This document shows, one piece after another, positions 7,190 through 15,364 of a stretch of 64,000 nt of DNA. Each line of letters begins with the position of its first letter. Position 1 is the first letter of the stretch. This DNA comes from Streptomyces sp. cf386 (lineage in GTDB: Bacteria; Actinomycetota; Actinomycetes; Streptomycetales; Streptomycetaceae). The stretch is taken from assembly GCF_900103585.1 (NCBI RefSeq), contig NZ_FNHV01000007.1, positions 164,627-228,626 on the forward strand. Reading direction: 5' to 3'. The position numbers and the translations under genes were made by a program. The notes beneath the pieces are model-generated. The model was not told the DNA's origin, made no database searches, and was given only the letters and a program-made list of their open reading frames with translations.

Positions 7190-8965
7190 TCAGACGGCCC
7201 GGAGCACCGGGGCACCCGCTTCGGCGGACCCCGGCCGGGCCGTCTCGTCCAGCTCCAGCACCCACACCTCGTTGCCGCCCTCCCGCAGCACGGGCCCCGG
7301 GACGTACAGCGAGTGCTGCGGGCCCGCGGACCAGTAACGGCCGAGAGGGAAGCCGTTGATCCAGACGAACCCGCGGGTCAGGCCCGGCAGCTCCAGACGG
7401 GCGTCACCGGCGCCCCGCACCGTGACGGTGCCCCGGTAAAGCCCGGGGGCACCGTCCTCGGGCAGCTCCCGGGACGGCACCGCCCGCACCCTCTCGACGT
7501 CGTCCAGCGCCTCCAGTCGCAGCCCCCGCGCACGTACGTCGTGCAGATACTGCCGCTCGTGCAGCACGCCCCCGGTGATCCCCTTGGGCTCGCCCAGCCG
7601 CGGCCCGTAGTTGACCCGCCCCAGGGACTCCACCCACAGCTCCACGCGCGCGTACCCGGCCACGGGCTCCTTGAGGCTCGCGTCGTCCTCGGTGAGCACC
7701 CCGGCCCGCTCCCCGTCGACGTACACCACGGCGAGGTCCCGCAGCCCGCGCACGGTCAGCGGATACGGCTGCCTCGGTCCCGGCACCGTCACCTCGTACC
7801 GCACCAGTCCCCGCTCGACGCCCAGTTCCTCGAAGGCGGGCGGGACGGGACCGGACGTCTCCGGGCCGCCCAGTGTCTCCAGTACGTCGCCCAGGGGCGC
7901 CCAGTCGGTCAGGGTCACCTCGGCCGACGCGCCCAACGGCGCCGGTGCGGGCGGGACTTCGGGCAGGGGGCCGTCGGCGTAGGCGGAGAGGACCTCGCGG
8001 AAGGCCCAGAACTTCTCCGTGGGGCGGCCGTGCTCGTCGACGGGGGCGTCGTAGTCGTACGACGTCACGTCGGGCTCCAGCGGGCCGTCGTGCAGCGCGC
8101 CGCCGCCCCGGTTGGCGCCCGCCCAGCCCGCGAAGTTCGTGCCGCCGTGCGCCATGTACAGGTTCACCGAGGCCCCGCACTCCAGGATCTCCCGCAGGGC
8201 CGCCGCCGCGTCCCCGGGATCCCGTACGACGTGCTCGCCGCCCCAGTGGTCGAACCAGCCGCACCAGAACTCCATGCACATCAGCGGGCCTTCGGGACGG
8301 TGCCGGCGCAGCGTCTCGAAGGCCACGCGCGCGTGCGAGCCGAAGTTGACGGTGGCCAGGACACCGGGGACCGAGCCGCCGGTGAGCATGTGGTCCTCGG
8401 GGCCGTCCGAGGTGAACAGCGGGACCGTGACGCCGTGCTCCCGCAGCAGGTCGGCCAGGCGGCGCAGGTACTCCGCGTCCGAGCCGTAGCTGCCGTACTC
8501 GTTCTCGACCTGCACCATGATCACCGGCCCGCCGCGGTCGATCTGCCGGTGCACGATCTCGGGCAGGAGGCGTCCGAACCAGCTCGCCACGTGTGCCATA
8601 TAGCGCTCGTCACGGGTACGCGCGCGTGCGCCCACCTCGGCCGTCAGCCAGTACGGCAGCCCGCCGTTCTCCCATTCGGCGCAGATGTACGGCCCCGGCC
8701 GCACGATCGCCCACAGCCCCGCCTCCCGGGCCGCGTCCAGGAACCGGCCGAGCGCCCCCACGTCCCGGCCGCGGCCCGGCGCCGGCTCGTGGAGGTTCCA
8801 CGGCACATACGTCTCCACGCAGTTGAGGCCCATCGCCCGCAGCATCGCCAGCCGGTGCCCCCACTGCGCCTCGTGCACCCGGAAGTAGTGCAGCGCGCCG
8901 GACAGCAGCCGCACCGGCCGCCCGTCCAGCAGGAAATCCGTGTCCCCCACCGTGAACTCACTCAT
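7190..8965 (-). CDS. Beta-galactosidase, glycoside hydrolase family 35
   Basis: A 591-residue retaining GH35 enzyme. The N-terminal TIM barrel shows LSGALHYFRVH, YVPWNLHEP and RPGPYICAEWENGGLPYWL. The acid/base Glu156 lies in VQVENEYGSYG and the nucleophile Glu232 in CMEFWCGWFDHWG. C-terminal beta-sandwich domains end with GFVWINGFPLGRYW. There is no signal peptide, so it is cytoplasmic and would act on imported beta-galactosides. It is divergent from an AraC-family regulator 102 nt away, which probably controls it by sensing the sugar. It converges on the trypsin gene with only 23 nt between stops. Confidence 0.92.
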   Translation of the reverse strand: MSEFTVGDTDFLLDGRPVRLLSGALHYFRVHEAQWGHRLAMLRAMGLNCVETYVPWNLHEPAPGRGRDVGALGRFLDAAREAGLWAIVRPGPYICAEWENGGLPYWLTAEVGARARTRDERYMAHVASWFGRLLPEIVHRQIDRGGPVIMVQVENEYGSYGSDAEYLRRLADLLREHGVTVPLFTSDGPEDHMLTGGSVPGVLATVNFGSHARVAFETLRRHRPEGPLMCMEFWCGWFDHWGGEHVVRDPGDAAAALREILECGASVNLYMAHGGTNFAGWAGANRGGGALHDGPLEPDVTSYDYDAPVDEHGRPTEKFWAFREVLSAYADGPLPEVPPAPAPLGASAEVTLTDWAPLGDVLETLGGPETSGPVPPAFEELGVERGLVRYEVTVPGPRQPYPLTVRGLRDLAVVYVDGERAGVLTEDDASLKEPVAGYARVELWVESLGRVNYGPRLGEPKGITGGVLHERQYLHDVRARGLRLEALDDVERVRAVPSRELPEDGAPGLYRGTVTVRGAGDARLELPGLTRGFVWINGFPLGRYWSAGPQHSLYVPGPVLREGGNEVWVLELDETARPGSAEAGAPVLRAV

Positions 8966-9023
8966 GGCCCCACCCTCACCTCTGGCGCAGGTCAGGGTCC
9001 ATGGACAAAGATCGGCGCTGCTT

Positions 9024-9050
9024 GGACCGAGGGGACCGAGGGGACCGAGG
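9024..9050. repeat. Triple 9-bp direct repeat in the GH35/AraC divergent promoter
   Basis: Three perfect head-to-tail copies of GGACCGAGG occupy 9024-9032, 9033-9041 and 9042-9050. They end 17 nt before the AraC start and overlap or adjoin its ribosome-binding purine stretch GGAGAGGGGAGG. They may be regulator half-sites or a replication-slippage tract; 9-bp spacing is shorter than one helical turn, which argues somewhat against simple tandem binding. Confidence 0.6.
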
Positions 9051-9067
9051 AGAGGGGAGGTGCGCGC

Positions 9068-9955
9068 ATGTACCACACCTGGATGCGGTTCTTCACGCCC
9101 GGACCCGCCCACCACCGGCTCGGCCTCGTCTGCCTCGGCGTCGGCCTCCAGTACGGCCCCCTGCCCACCGTCGGCCCGCGCACCCTCGACCACCACGTGG
9201 CCGTCGTGATCAACGCGGGCGGCGGCTGGTACGAGAGCCCCGACGGCCGCCGTACGACCGTCACCGCGCCCGCGCTGCTGTGGCTGACCCCCGGCGTCCC
9301 GCACCACTACGCGCCCGACCCCGGCACCGGCTGGGACGAGGGCTTCGTCGACTTCGCCGGGCCCGCCACCGCGACGTACACCGAACTCGGCTACATCGAG
9401 CCCGACCGCCCCGTCGTGCCCCTGTCCGACGCCGCCGGCCCCCGCGCCGTCATCGGCCGCATCGCCCGCGCCGCCCGCCGCGACAACCCGCTCCTGGAGG
9501 TGGAGACCGGCGCCGCGGTCCACGAACTCCTCGTCGCCCTGCGCCGCGCCCGCGCCGATCTCGCGCCCGACGGCGAGGCGGTCCTCAAGGCCCTCGCCCG
9601 CGACGCCTGCCTGCCGCTGACCGTCGCCGACCACGCCGCCCGGCACGGCACGACCCTCGCCGAACTGCGCACCGCCGTGCGGCGCGGCGCCGGCTGCAGC
9701 CCCAAGGACTATCTGCTCGGCATCCGCCTGGGCCGCGCCAAGGAACTCCTCGCCGCCACCGAGCTGCCCGTCGCCGCAGTCGCCCGCCGCGTCGGCTACG
9801 ACGACCCCGCCTACTTCTCCCGCCTGTTCACCCGCCGCGTCGGCATGGCCCCCGTCCGCTTCCGCGCCCAGCAGGGCCGCACCGTCCCCGGCGGCTGGAG
9901 CAACCAGGTGCCCGACCCCGACGACCCACCCGTGATCGAACGAACGACCACGTGA
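9068..9955 (+). CDS. AraC-family transcriptional regulator
   Basis: A 295-residue protein with an N-terminal cupin-like sugar-sensing half and a C-terminal double helix-turn-helix. The sensor half contains DHHVAVVINAGGGWYESPDG and PGVPHHYAPDPG. The second HTH is the clear AraC signature, VAAVARRVGYDDPAYFSRLF followed by GMAPVRFRAQ. The first HTH (LTVADHAARHGTTLAELRTA) is less canonical. The start has a GGGGAGG site 6 nt upstream. It is divergent from the GH35 beta-galactosidase gene, so it is the likely galactoside-responsive regulator of that gene; the effector is not visible. Confidence 0.88.
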   Translation: MYHTWMRFFTPGPAHHRLGLVCLGVGLQYGPLPTVGPRTLDHHVAVVINAGGGWYESPDGRRTTVTAPALLWLTPGVPHHYAPDPGTGWDEGFVDFAGPATATYTELGYIEPDRPVVPLSDAAGPRAVIGRIARAARRDNPLLEVETGAAVHELLVALRRARADLAPDGEAVLKALARDACLPLTVADHAARHGTTLAELRTAVRRGAGCSPKDYLLGIRLGRAKELLAATELPVAAVARRVGYDDPAYFSRLFTRRVGMAPVRFRAQQGRTVPGGWSNQVPDPDDPPVIERTTT

Positions 9956-9979
9956 AAGGGCCCCGTAGGCTGAACCCCC

Positions 9980-10330
9980 ATGACCACCAGCAACCCGTCT
10001 ACCGGCGACGTCGACCCCACCGTCCGTGAGGAGCTCGCCCGGCTGCGCGAGAGCATCGACAACATCGACGCCGCCGTCGTCCACATGCTCGCCGAGCGCT
10101 TCAAGTGCACCCAGCAGGTGGGCCACCTCAAGGCCAAGCACCAGCTTCCGCCGGCCGACCCCGCCCGCGAGGCGCGGCAGATCGCCCGGCTGCGCACCCT
10201 CGCCGAGAACGCCAAGCTCGACCCCGCGTTCGCCGAGAAGTTCCTGAACTTCATCATCGCCGAAGTGATCAGGCACCACGAGAGCATCGCCGAGGACACG
10301 ATCAACGGCGCCGCGCCCACGGCGAAGTGA
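9980..10330 (+). CDS. Chorismate mutase (AroQ class)
   Basis: A 116-residue all-helical AroQ-type chorismate mutase, which converts chorismate to prephenate for Phe and Tyr synthesis. Visible features are ELARLRESIDNIDAAVVHML (N-terminal helix with the first active-site Arg), ERFKCTQQVGHLKAKH (Lys) and DPAREARQIARLRTLAE. The C-terminus matches the short monofunctional actinobacterial enzymes. It is a stand-alone enzyme with no fused prephenate dehydratase. It starts 24 nt after the AraC gene and may be read from an independent promoter. Confidence 0.93.
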   Translation: MTTSNPSTGDVDPTVREELARLRESIDNIDAAVVHMLAERFKCTQQVGHLKAKHQLPPADPAREARQIARLRTLAENAKLDPAFAEKFLNFIIAEVIRHHESIAEDTINGAAPTAK

Positions 10331-10536
10331 CCCCGGGCCCGGTCGCGCGGTCGCGCCCGCCCCGCGCGCGCGGGCGACGCGAAAGTGACGGCGGGAGCCG
10401 GACAGGCCCTCCCGGGGGAGTGACACGGCGGCCCGTGCCGGGCATGCTGCGCTGTGCACCGCATGTCAGCTGACAGGCACTCCCCGTCAGCGCTCCGGAC
10501 ATACCCTGGCTGTCCACGTGGGAGGGACGTCGGGCC

Positions 10537-11082
10537 ATGCCGTCGGATGCCAAGATCCTCATCGTCGACGACCACGAGGAAACGCTGTACGCGCTGGAGA
10601 GCGCCCTGGCCCCGCTGGGCTACCGGCTCGCCCGCGCCACCAGCGGTGACGAAGCCCTCAAGCAGGTGCTCCGCGGCCAGGTCGGCCTGCTGCTCCTGGA
10701 CGTCCGGATGCCCGGCGTCAGCGGCCTGGACGTGGTGCGCTACATGCGACGGGTGGAACAGACCCAGCACATACCGGTCGTCCTGCTCACGGGCTTCGGC
10801 GCGGACCAGGAGCTGATGTCCGCCGCCTTCCGGCTCCGCGTCGCCGACCTGGTCCTGAAGCCCGTCGACCCGTGGACGCTGCGCACCAAGGTCCGCTATC
10901 TGTACGACTCCTACCAGCGCCATCGCGCGCTGGAACAGGAGGTCCGCGAGTTACGCGCCCTCGTCAAGGACGACCCCGGGGCCCGGGAACCCGGACCGCG
11001 CCCCGCCCTGCCGCACCGCGACACCCGCGTCCCGCCGCAGCGCGACAGCCCGGCGACGACACCGACCACGGACTGGAACTGA
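10537..11082 (+). CDS. Orphan response regulator (receiver domain with disordered tail)
   Basis: 181 residues. The receiver domain is intact: acidic pair Asp11-Asp12, phosphoacceptor Asp55 (LLLLDVRMPG), Thr85 (LLTGFG) and Lys108 (LKPVDP). A short coiled-coil-like helix follows (residues ~115-140, LYDSYQRHRALEQEVRELRALV), then a Pro/Arg-rich tail of about 40 residues. There is no DNA-binding or enzymatic output domain and no histidine kinase nearby. It may act through protein-protein contact or dimerisation by the helix; the partner cannot be seen. Confidence 0.85.
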   Translation: MPSDAKILIVDDHEETLYALESALAPLGYRLARATSGDEALKQVLRGQVGLLLLDVRMPGVSGLDVVRYMRRVEQTQHIPVVLLTGFGADQELMSAAFRLRVADLVLKPVDPWTLRTKVRYLYDSYQRHRALEQEVRELRALVKDDPGAREPGPRPALPHRDTRVPPQRDSPATTPTTDWN

Positions 11083-11161
11083 TCCCCACCACGGACCGGA
11101 CATAACGCCCTTACCGATCCACCCCTGTGCCTTGTCAGCGGCATCAGGCAGCATGTCGTTC

Positions 11162-13666
11162 ATGTCCGTACTGACGCGCGACGAAGCGCAGACCCGTGCC
11201 CAGCTCCTCGACGTCCACCGCTACGCGATCGAACTCGACCTGAACACCGGGGACGAGACCTTCGACTCCCGCACGGTCATCCGGTTCACCACGCGCGCGG
11301 ACCAAGCGGACACGGACACCTTCGTCGAGATCAAGCCGGCCGAACTGCGCTCCGTCACCCTCGACGGACACCCCCTGGACCCGGAGACCCTGGACGAGAA
11401 CCGGCTGCCCCTGAAGAACCTCACCGCCGGCGAGCACGAACTGCGCGTCGACGCGGCCATGCGCTACTCCCGCACCGGCGAGGGCATGCACCGCTTCACC
11501 GACCCCGTCGACGGCGAGACGTACCTCTACACGCAGTTGTGCATGGACGACGCCCAGCGCGTCTTCGCCGCCTTCGACCAGCCCGATCTCAAGGCCGTCT
11601 TCTCCTTCACCGTCACCGCACCCGCCGAGTGGACCGTCCTCGGTAACGGCATCGCCACCCAGGAGGGCGCGGGCCGCTGGACGATCGCCGACACCCCGCC
11701 GATCTCCACCTACCTCGCCGCGATCGCCGCCGGCCCCTACCACTCGATCCGCACCGAACACCGCGGCCTGCCCTTCGCCCTGCACTGCCGCCGCTCCCTC
11801 GCCCCGTTCCTGGACGCCGACGCCGACGAACTCCTCGACGTCACCCGGGCCTGCTTCGACCGCTACCACGAGAAGTTCGAGGAGCCCTACCCCTTCGACT
11901 CCTACGACCAGGCGTTCGTCCCCGAGTTCAACGCCGGCGCCATGGAGAACCCCGGACTCGTCACCTTCCGCGACGAGTTCGTCTACCGCTCCGCCGTCAC
12001 CGACACCGAGCGCCAGACCCGCGCCATGGTCATCGCGCACGAGATGGCCCACATGTGGTTCGGCGACCTCGTCACCCTGCGCTGGTGGGACGACATCTGG
12101 CTGAACGAGTCCTTCGCCGAGTACATGGGCTACCAGACCTGCGCCGAGGCCACCCGCTTCACCGACATCTGGACCGACTTCGGCGTCGCCCGCAAGGCCT
12201 GGGGCTACGACGCCGACCAGCGCCCCTCCACCCACCCCGTCGCCCCCGAGTCCGTCAACGACACGGCCGAGGCCCAGCTCAACTTCGACGGCATCTCCTA
12301 CGCCAAGGGCGCCTCCGCGCTGCGCCAACTGGTCGCCTGGCTCGGCGAGAAGGACTTCCTCGCCGGCATCAACATCCACTTCGCCCGGCACAAGTTCGCC
12401 AACGCCACCCTCGCCGACTTCATCGACTCCCTCGCCGCCGCCACCGAACGCGACGTCCACGCCTGGGCCGACGCCTGGCTGCGCACCACCGGCGTCGACA
12501 CCCTCACCCCGGCCGTCGCCCCCGGCGAGAACGGCACGTACAGCCTCACCGTCGACCGCGCCGGCAGCCGCCCGCACCGCATCGCCGTCGGCCTGTACGA
12601 CCTCGACCTCGGCGACAACGAGGGCCACCTGGTCCTGCGCGAACGCCTCGACCTCGACATCCCGCACCCGGACCCGCAGCCCATCGGCAAGCGCCCGGCC
12701 CTGCTGCTGCTCAACGACGGCGACCTGACCTACGCCAAGGTCCGCTTCGACCCCGAGTCCTTCGAGACCCTCCGGGGGCGCCTCGCCGGCCTGCCCGAAC
12801 CGCTCACCCGCGCGGTCGTCTGGAACGCCCTGCGCGACGCCGTCCGCGACGGCGAACTGGCCGCCACCGCCTACCTGGAGGCCGCCCGCGCCCACCTGCC
12901 GCACGAGACCGAACTCGCCGTCGTCCAGGGCGTCCTCGCCTTCGCCGCCGCCCAGGTCGCCGACCGCTACCTCACACCCGAGGAGCGCCCCGCCGGCCTG
13001 GCCACGCTCTCCGCGCTGTGCCGCGACCTCATCCGGCGCACCGAGGACGGCGACAACCCCGGTCTGCGGCTGATCGCCGTACGGCACTTCATCGACGTCG
13101 CCGCCCACCCCGACACGATCGCCGCCTGGCTCGCCGACGGCACCGTGCCGGGCGGACCCGAACTCGACCCCGAGTTGCGCTGGCGCGTCCTGGGCCGCCT
13201 GGCCGTCCTCGGCGCCGTCGACGAGGCCGCCATCGCCGCCGAGCTGGAGCGCGACCCGAGCGCCACCGGCCAGGAGGGCGCCGCCCGCTGCCGGGCCGCC
13301 CTGCCCGACGAGGAGGCCAAGGCGAGGGCCTGGGACGCCATGTTCGCCACCGACGCCGGCACCGATCTGTCCAACTACCTCTTCACCGCCACCGCCCAGG
13401 GCTTCTGGCAGCCCGAACAGGCCGACCTCCTACGGAGTTACGTCCCCCGCTACTACAAGGACGCGGTAGCCCTCGCCGCCCGCCGCGGCCCCGCCATCGC
13501 CGACTCCGCCGGCCGCTACGCCTTCCCCGCGTACGCCGTCGACGCCGACGCCCTGCGACTGGGCGAGGAGTGCCTGCGCGACGGCGAGCCGATCCCGGCG
13601 CTACGACGCAGGCTGGCCGACCAACTCGACGACCTGGCACGGGCGTTGCGGGTGCGGGAGGGGTAG
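11162..13666 (+). CDS. pepN: Aminopeptidase N (M1 family zinc metallopeptidase)
   Basis: An 834-residue cytoplasmic aminopeptidase. The exopeptidase motif GAMEN is at residues 259-263. The zinc site is HEMAH at 293-297 with the third ligand Glu316 in LNESFAE, and the M1 C-terminal domain (ERAP1-like) follows. The length and the start MSVLTRDEAQTRAQLLDVHR match actinobacterial PepN. An in-frame ATG at 11153 and TTG at 11132 are possible alternatives; none has a strong ribosome site. It removes N-terminal residues from peptides for amino-acid recycling. It appears monocistronic. Confidence 0.93.
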   Translation: MSVLTRDEAQTRAQLLDVHRYAIELDLNTGDETFDSRTVIRFTTRADQADTDTFVEIKPAELRSVTLDGHPLDPETLDENRLPLKNLTAGEHELRVDAAMRYSRTGEGMHRFTDPVDGETYLYTQLCMDDAQRVFAAFDQPDLKAVFSFTVTAPAEWTVLGNGIATQEGAGRWTIADTPPISTYLAAIAAGPYHSIRTEHRGLPFALHCRRSLAPFLDADADELLDVTRACFDRYHEKFEEPYPFDSYDQAFVPEFNAGAMENPGLVTFRDEFVYRSAVTDTERQTRAMVIAHEMAHMWFGDLVTLRWWDDIWLNESFAEYMGYQTCAEATRFTDIWTDFGVARKAWGYDADQRPSTHPVAPESVNDTAEAQLNFDGISYAKGASALRQLVAWLGEKDFLAGINIHFARHKFANATLADFIDSLAAATERDVHAWADAWLRTTGVDTLTPAVAPGENGTYSLTVDRAGSRPHRIAVGLYDLDLGDNEGHLVLRERLDLDIPHPDPQPIGKRPALLLLNDGDLTYAKVRFDPESFETLRGRLAGLPEPLTRAVVWNALRDAVRDGELAATAYLEAARAHLPHETELAVVQGVLAFAAAQVADRYLTPEERPAGLATLSALCRDLIRRTEDGDNPGLRLIAVRHFIDVAAHPDTIAAWLADGTVPGGPELDPELRWRVLGRLAVLGAVDEAAIAAELERDPSATGQEGAARCRAALPDEEAKARAWDAMFATDAGTDLSNYLFTATAQGFWQPEQADLLRSYVPRYYKDAVALAARRGPAIADSAGRYAFPAYAVDADALRLGEECLRDGEPIPALRRRLADQLDDLARALRVREG

Positions 13667-13677
13667 GGGGCGGGCCC

Positions 13678-13777
13678 GTACGACGTAGAGGGCGGGCCTG
13701 TACGACGTAGGGGGCGGGGCCCGTACGACGTAGGGGGCTGGTCCGTGCGACGTAGACGGCAGGTGCGTACTACGTAG
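13678..13777. repeat. Five-copy 22-bp tandem repeat between pepN and the decarboxylase gene
   Basis: Five copies of the 11-bp core GTACGACGTAG (two with 1 change) begin at 13678, 13700, 13723, 13745 and 13767, a near-constant 22-bp period. The spacer between cores is GC-rich (ggcgggcccc-like). The array starts 12 nt after the pepN stop and ends 180 nt before the decarboxylase ATG. The period equals about two turns of B-DNA, so all cores face the same side of the helix. It is not CRISPR: units are too short and the spacers are not unique. Confidence 0.85.
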
Positions 13778-13957
13778 GGGGGCGCTGCTTCCGATGGCGG
13801 AGGCCCCTCTACTCCGCAACCGTCGGTACGCCACCCGACACGCTTCCTCCGCGCGCAAGTACCCCCTTTCGGGTTCCGATCGTTGGGCTTTTCGGGCGTG
13901 ACCACGCATCCGGGTACAAGCTGGGATCCCCTCTTGCCCAGCGCCCGGGAGGTCACG

Positions 13958-15364
13958 ATGAGCACGCCGTCGTCGCTCGCGTCAGGCCCTGAAGGCCCCG
14001 ACGCCCTACGGCCGTTGCTCGACACCGTGCTCGACGCGCTGAGCGAGGGCGCCCGCGCGCGCGGGGGGCCACTGCCCTCGGGCGGCCCGGACGCCGTCGC
14101 CGCGCGCGTGCGGGCCGCGATCGGGGACGTACTGCCGCAGACGGGCGACCCGAATGCCCTCCACGACGTCGTCCGGGCGCTCGCGGAGGCCGCCGCCGAC
14201 CCCTCGGACCCCTTCTGCGCCGCCCACCTCCACTGCCCGCCCCTCGCCCTCGCCACCGCCGCCGACCTCGCCGCCTCCGCCCTCAACCCCTCGCTGGACT
14301 CGTGGGACCAGGCGCCCGGGGCATCGGAGTTGGAGGGATTGGTGACGGGGGCGCTGGCGGCGGAGGTCTTCGGAGCCGCCGCCTCCCGAGCCGCCCCACC
14401 CCGGCACGCCCCCTCCGCCCTGATCACCACCGGCGGCACCGAATCCAACCAACTCGCGCTTCTCCTCGCCCGGGAGGCGCACGGCACCGGAGTCCGGCTC
14501 GTGCACGGGGCGAACGCCCATCACTCGCTGCCCCGCGCCGCCTGGCTGCTGGGGCTGCCCGAACCCATCGTCGTACCCGCCCCGGCCGGGACCCTCGACC
14601 CCGCCGCCCTCGACGCGGCGATGACCCAACTGCCGGGTCCGCGCGGCTCCTTCGTGGTCGCCGCCACCGCCGGCACCACCGACGCCGGGCTCATCGACCC
14701 CCTCCCGGAGATCGCCGCCCTGTGCGCGGCCCACGGCGCCCGGCTGCACGTCGACGCCGCCTACGGCGGAGCCCTCCTCTTCAGCGACATGTACCGCGAC
14801 CGGCTCACCGGTCTCGACGCCGCCGACTCCGTCACCCTCGACCTGCACAAGCTCGGCTGGCAGCCGGTCGCCGCAGGTCTCCTCGCCGTCCGGAACCCGC
14901 GCGACCTCACCGTGCTCCACCACCGCGCCGACTACCTCAACGCCGAGGACGACACCGAAGCGGGCCTGCCCGACCTGCTCGGACGCTCCCTGCGCACCAG
15001 CCGCCGGCCCGACGTCCTCAAGATCGCCGTCACCCTGAAGGCCCTCGGCCGCACCGGCCTCGGCCGACTCGTCGACCAGGTCTGCGACCGCGCCCGCGCG
15101 TTCGCCGCCCTCGTCCACGACCACCCCGGGTTCGAGCTCTACGCCCTGCCCACCATCAGCACGGTCCTGTTCCGGCCCGCACACGCCGACGACGACGCCG
15201 TCGCCGCCGTACGCCGAAGGCTCCTCACCGACGGCCGCGCCGTCCTCGGCCGGGCCCGGATAGAGGGGCGCCTGTGGCTCAAGGCCACGCACCTCAACCC
15301 CCACACGCGCCCCGACGACCTGGCCGCCCTCCTGAAACTGGTGGAAGGAAACACCCCCGGATGA
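13958..15364 (+). CDS. PLP-dependent group II amino-acid decarboxylase (DesA-like)
   Basis: 468 residues. The PLP fold shows SALITTGGTESNQLALLLA, the cofactor Asp266 in LHVDAAYGG and the Schiff-base Lys298 in LDLHKLGWQP. It resembles DesA and L-2,4-diaminobutyrate/lysine decarboxylases, which make cadaverine or another diamine. GGGAGG at 13947-13952 supports the ATG. The next gene, an N-hydroxylase, overlaps its stop (ATGA), so product and substrate are probably handed on. No iron-box-like dyad (TTAGGTTAGGCTAACCTAA type) was found in the 291-nt upstream region, unlike typical desferrioxamine operons. The substrate (lysine, ornithine or diaminobutyrate) cannot be decided here. Confidence 0.85.
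   Translation: MSTPSSLASGPEGPDALRPLLDTVLDALSEGARARGGPLPSGGPDAVAARVRAAIGDVLPQTGDPNALHDVVRALAEAAADPSDPFCAAHLHCPPLALATAADLAASALNPSLDSWDQAPGASELEGLVTGALAAEVFGAAASRAAPPRHAPSALITTGGTESNQLALLLAREAHGTGVRLVHGANAHHSLPRAAWLLGLPEPIVVPAPAGTLDPAALDAAMTQLPGPRGSFVVAATAGTTDAGLIDPLPEIAALCAAHGARLHVDAAYGGALLFSDMYRDRLTGLDAADSVTLDLHKLGWQPVAAGLLAVRNPRDLTVLHHRADYLNAEDDTEAGLPDLLGRSLRTSRRPDVLKIAVTLKALGRTGLGRLVDQVCDRARAFAALVHDHPGFELYALPTISTVLFRPAHADDDAVAAVRRRLLTDGRAVLGRARIEGRLWLKATHLNPHTRPDDLAALLKLVEGNTPG

Noticed and set aside
6308..9955. 1215-residue open frame spanning the trypsin, GH35 and AraC region on the plus strand
   Set aside because: It crosses three well-supported genes in another frame or strand; its composition is the Arg/Pro/His-rich pattern of shadow frames in high-GC DNA. 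Only the AraC part is real, from 9068.
13678..13777. Tandem repeats as a CRISPR array
   Set aside because: Repeat core is only 11 bp, spacers are similar to each other and about 11 bp, and no cas gene is near.
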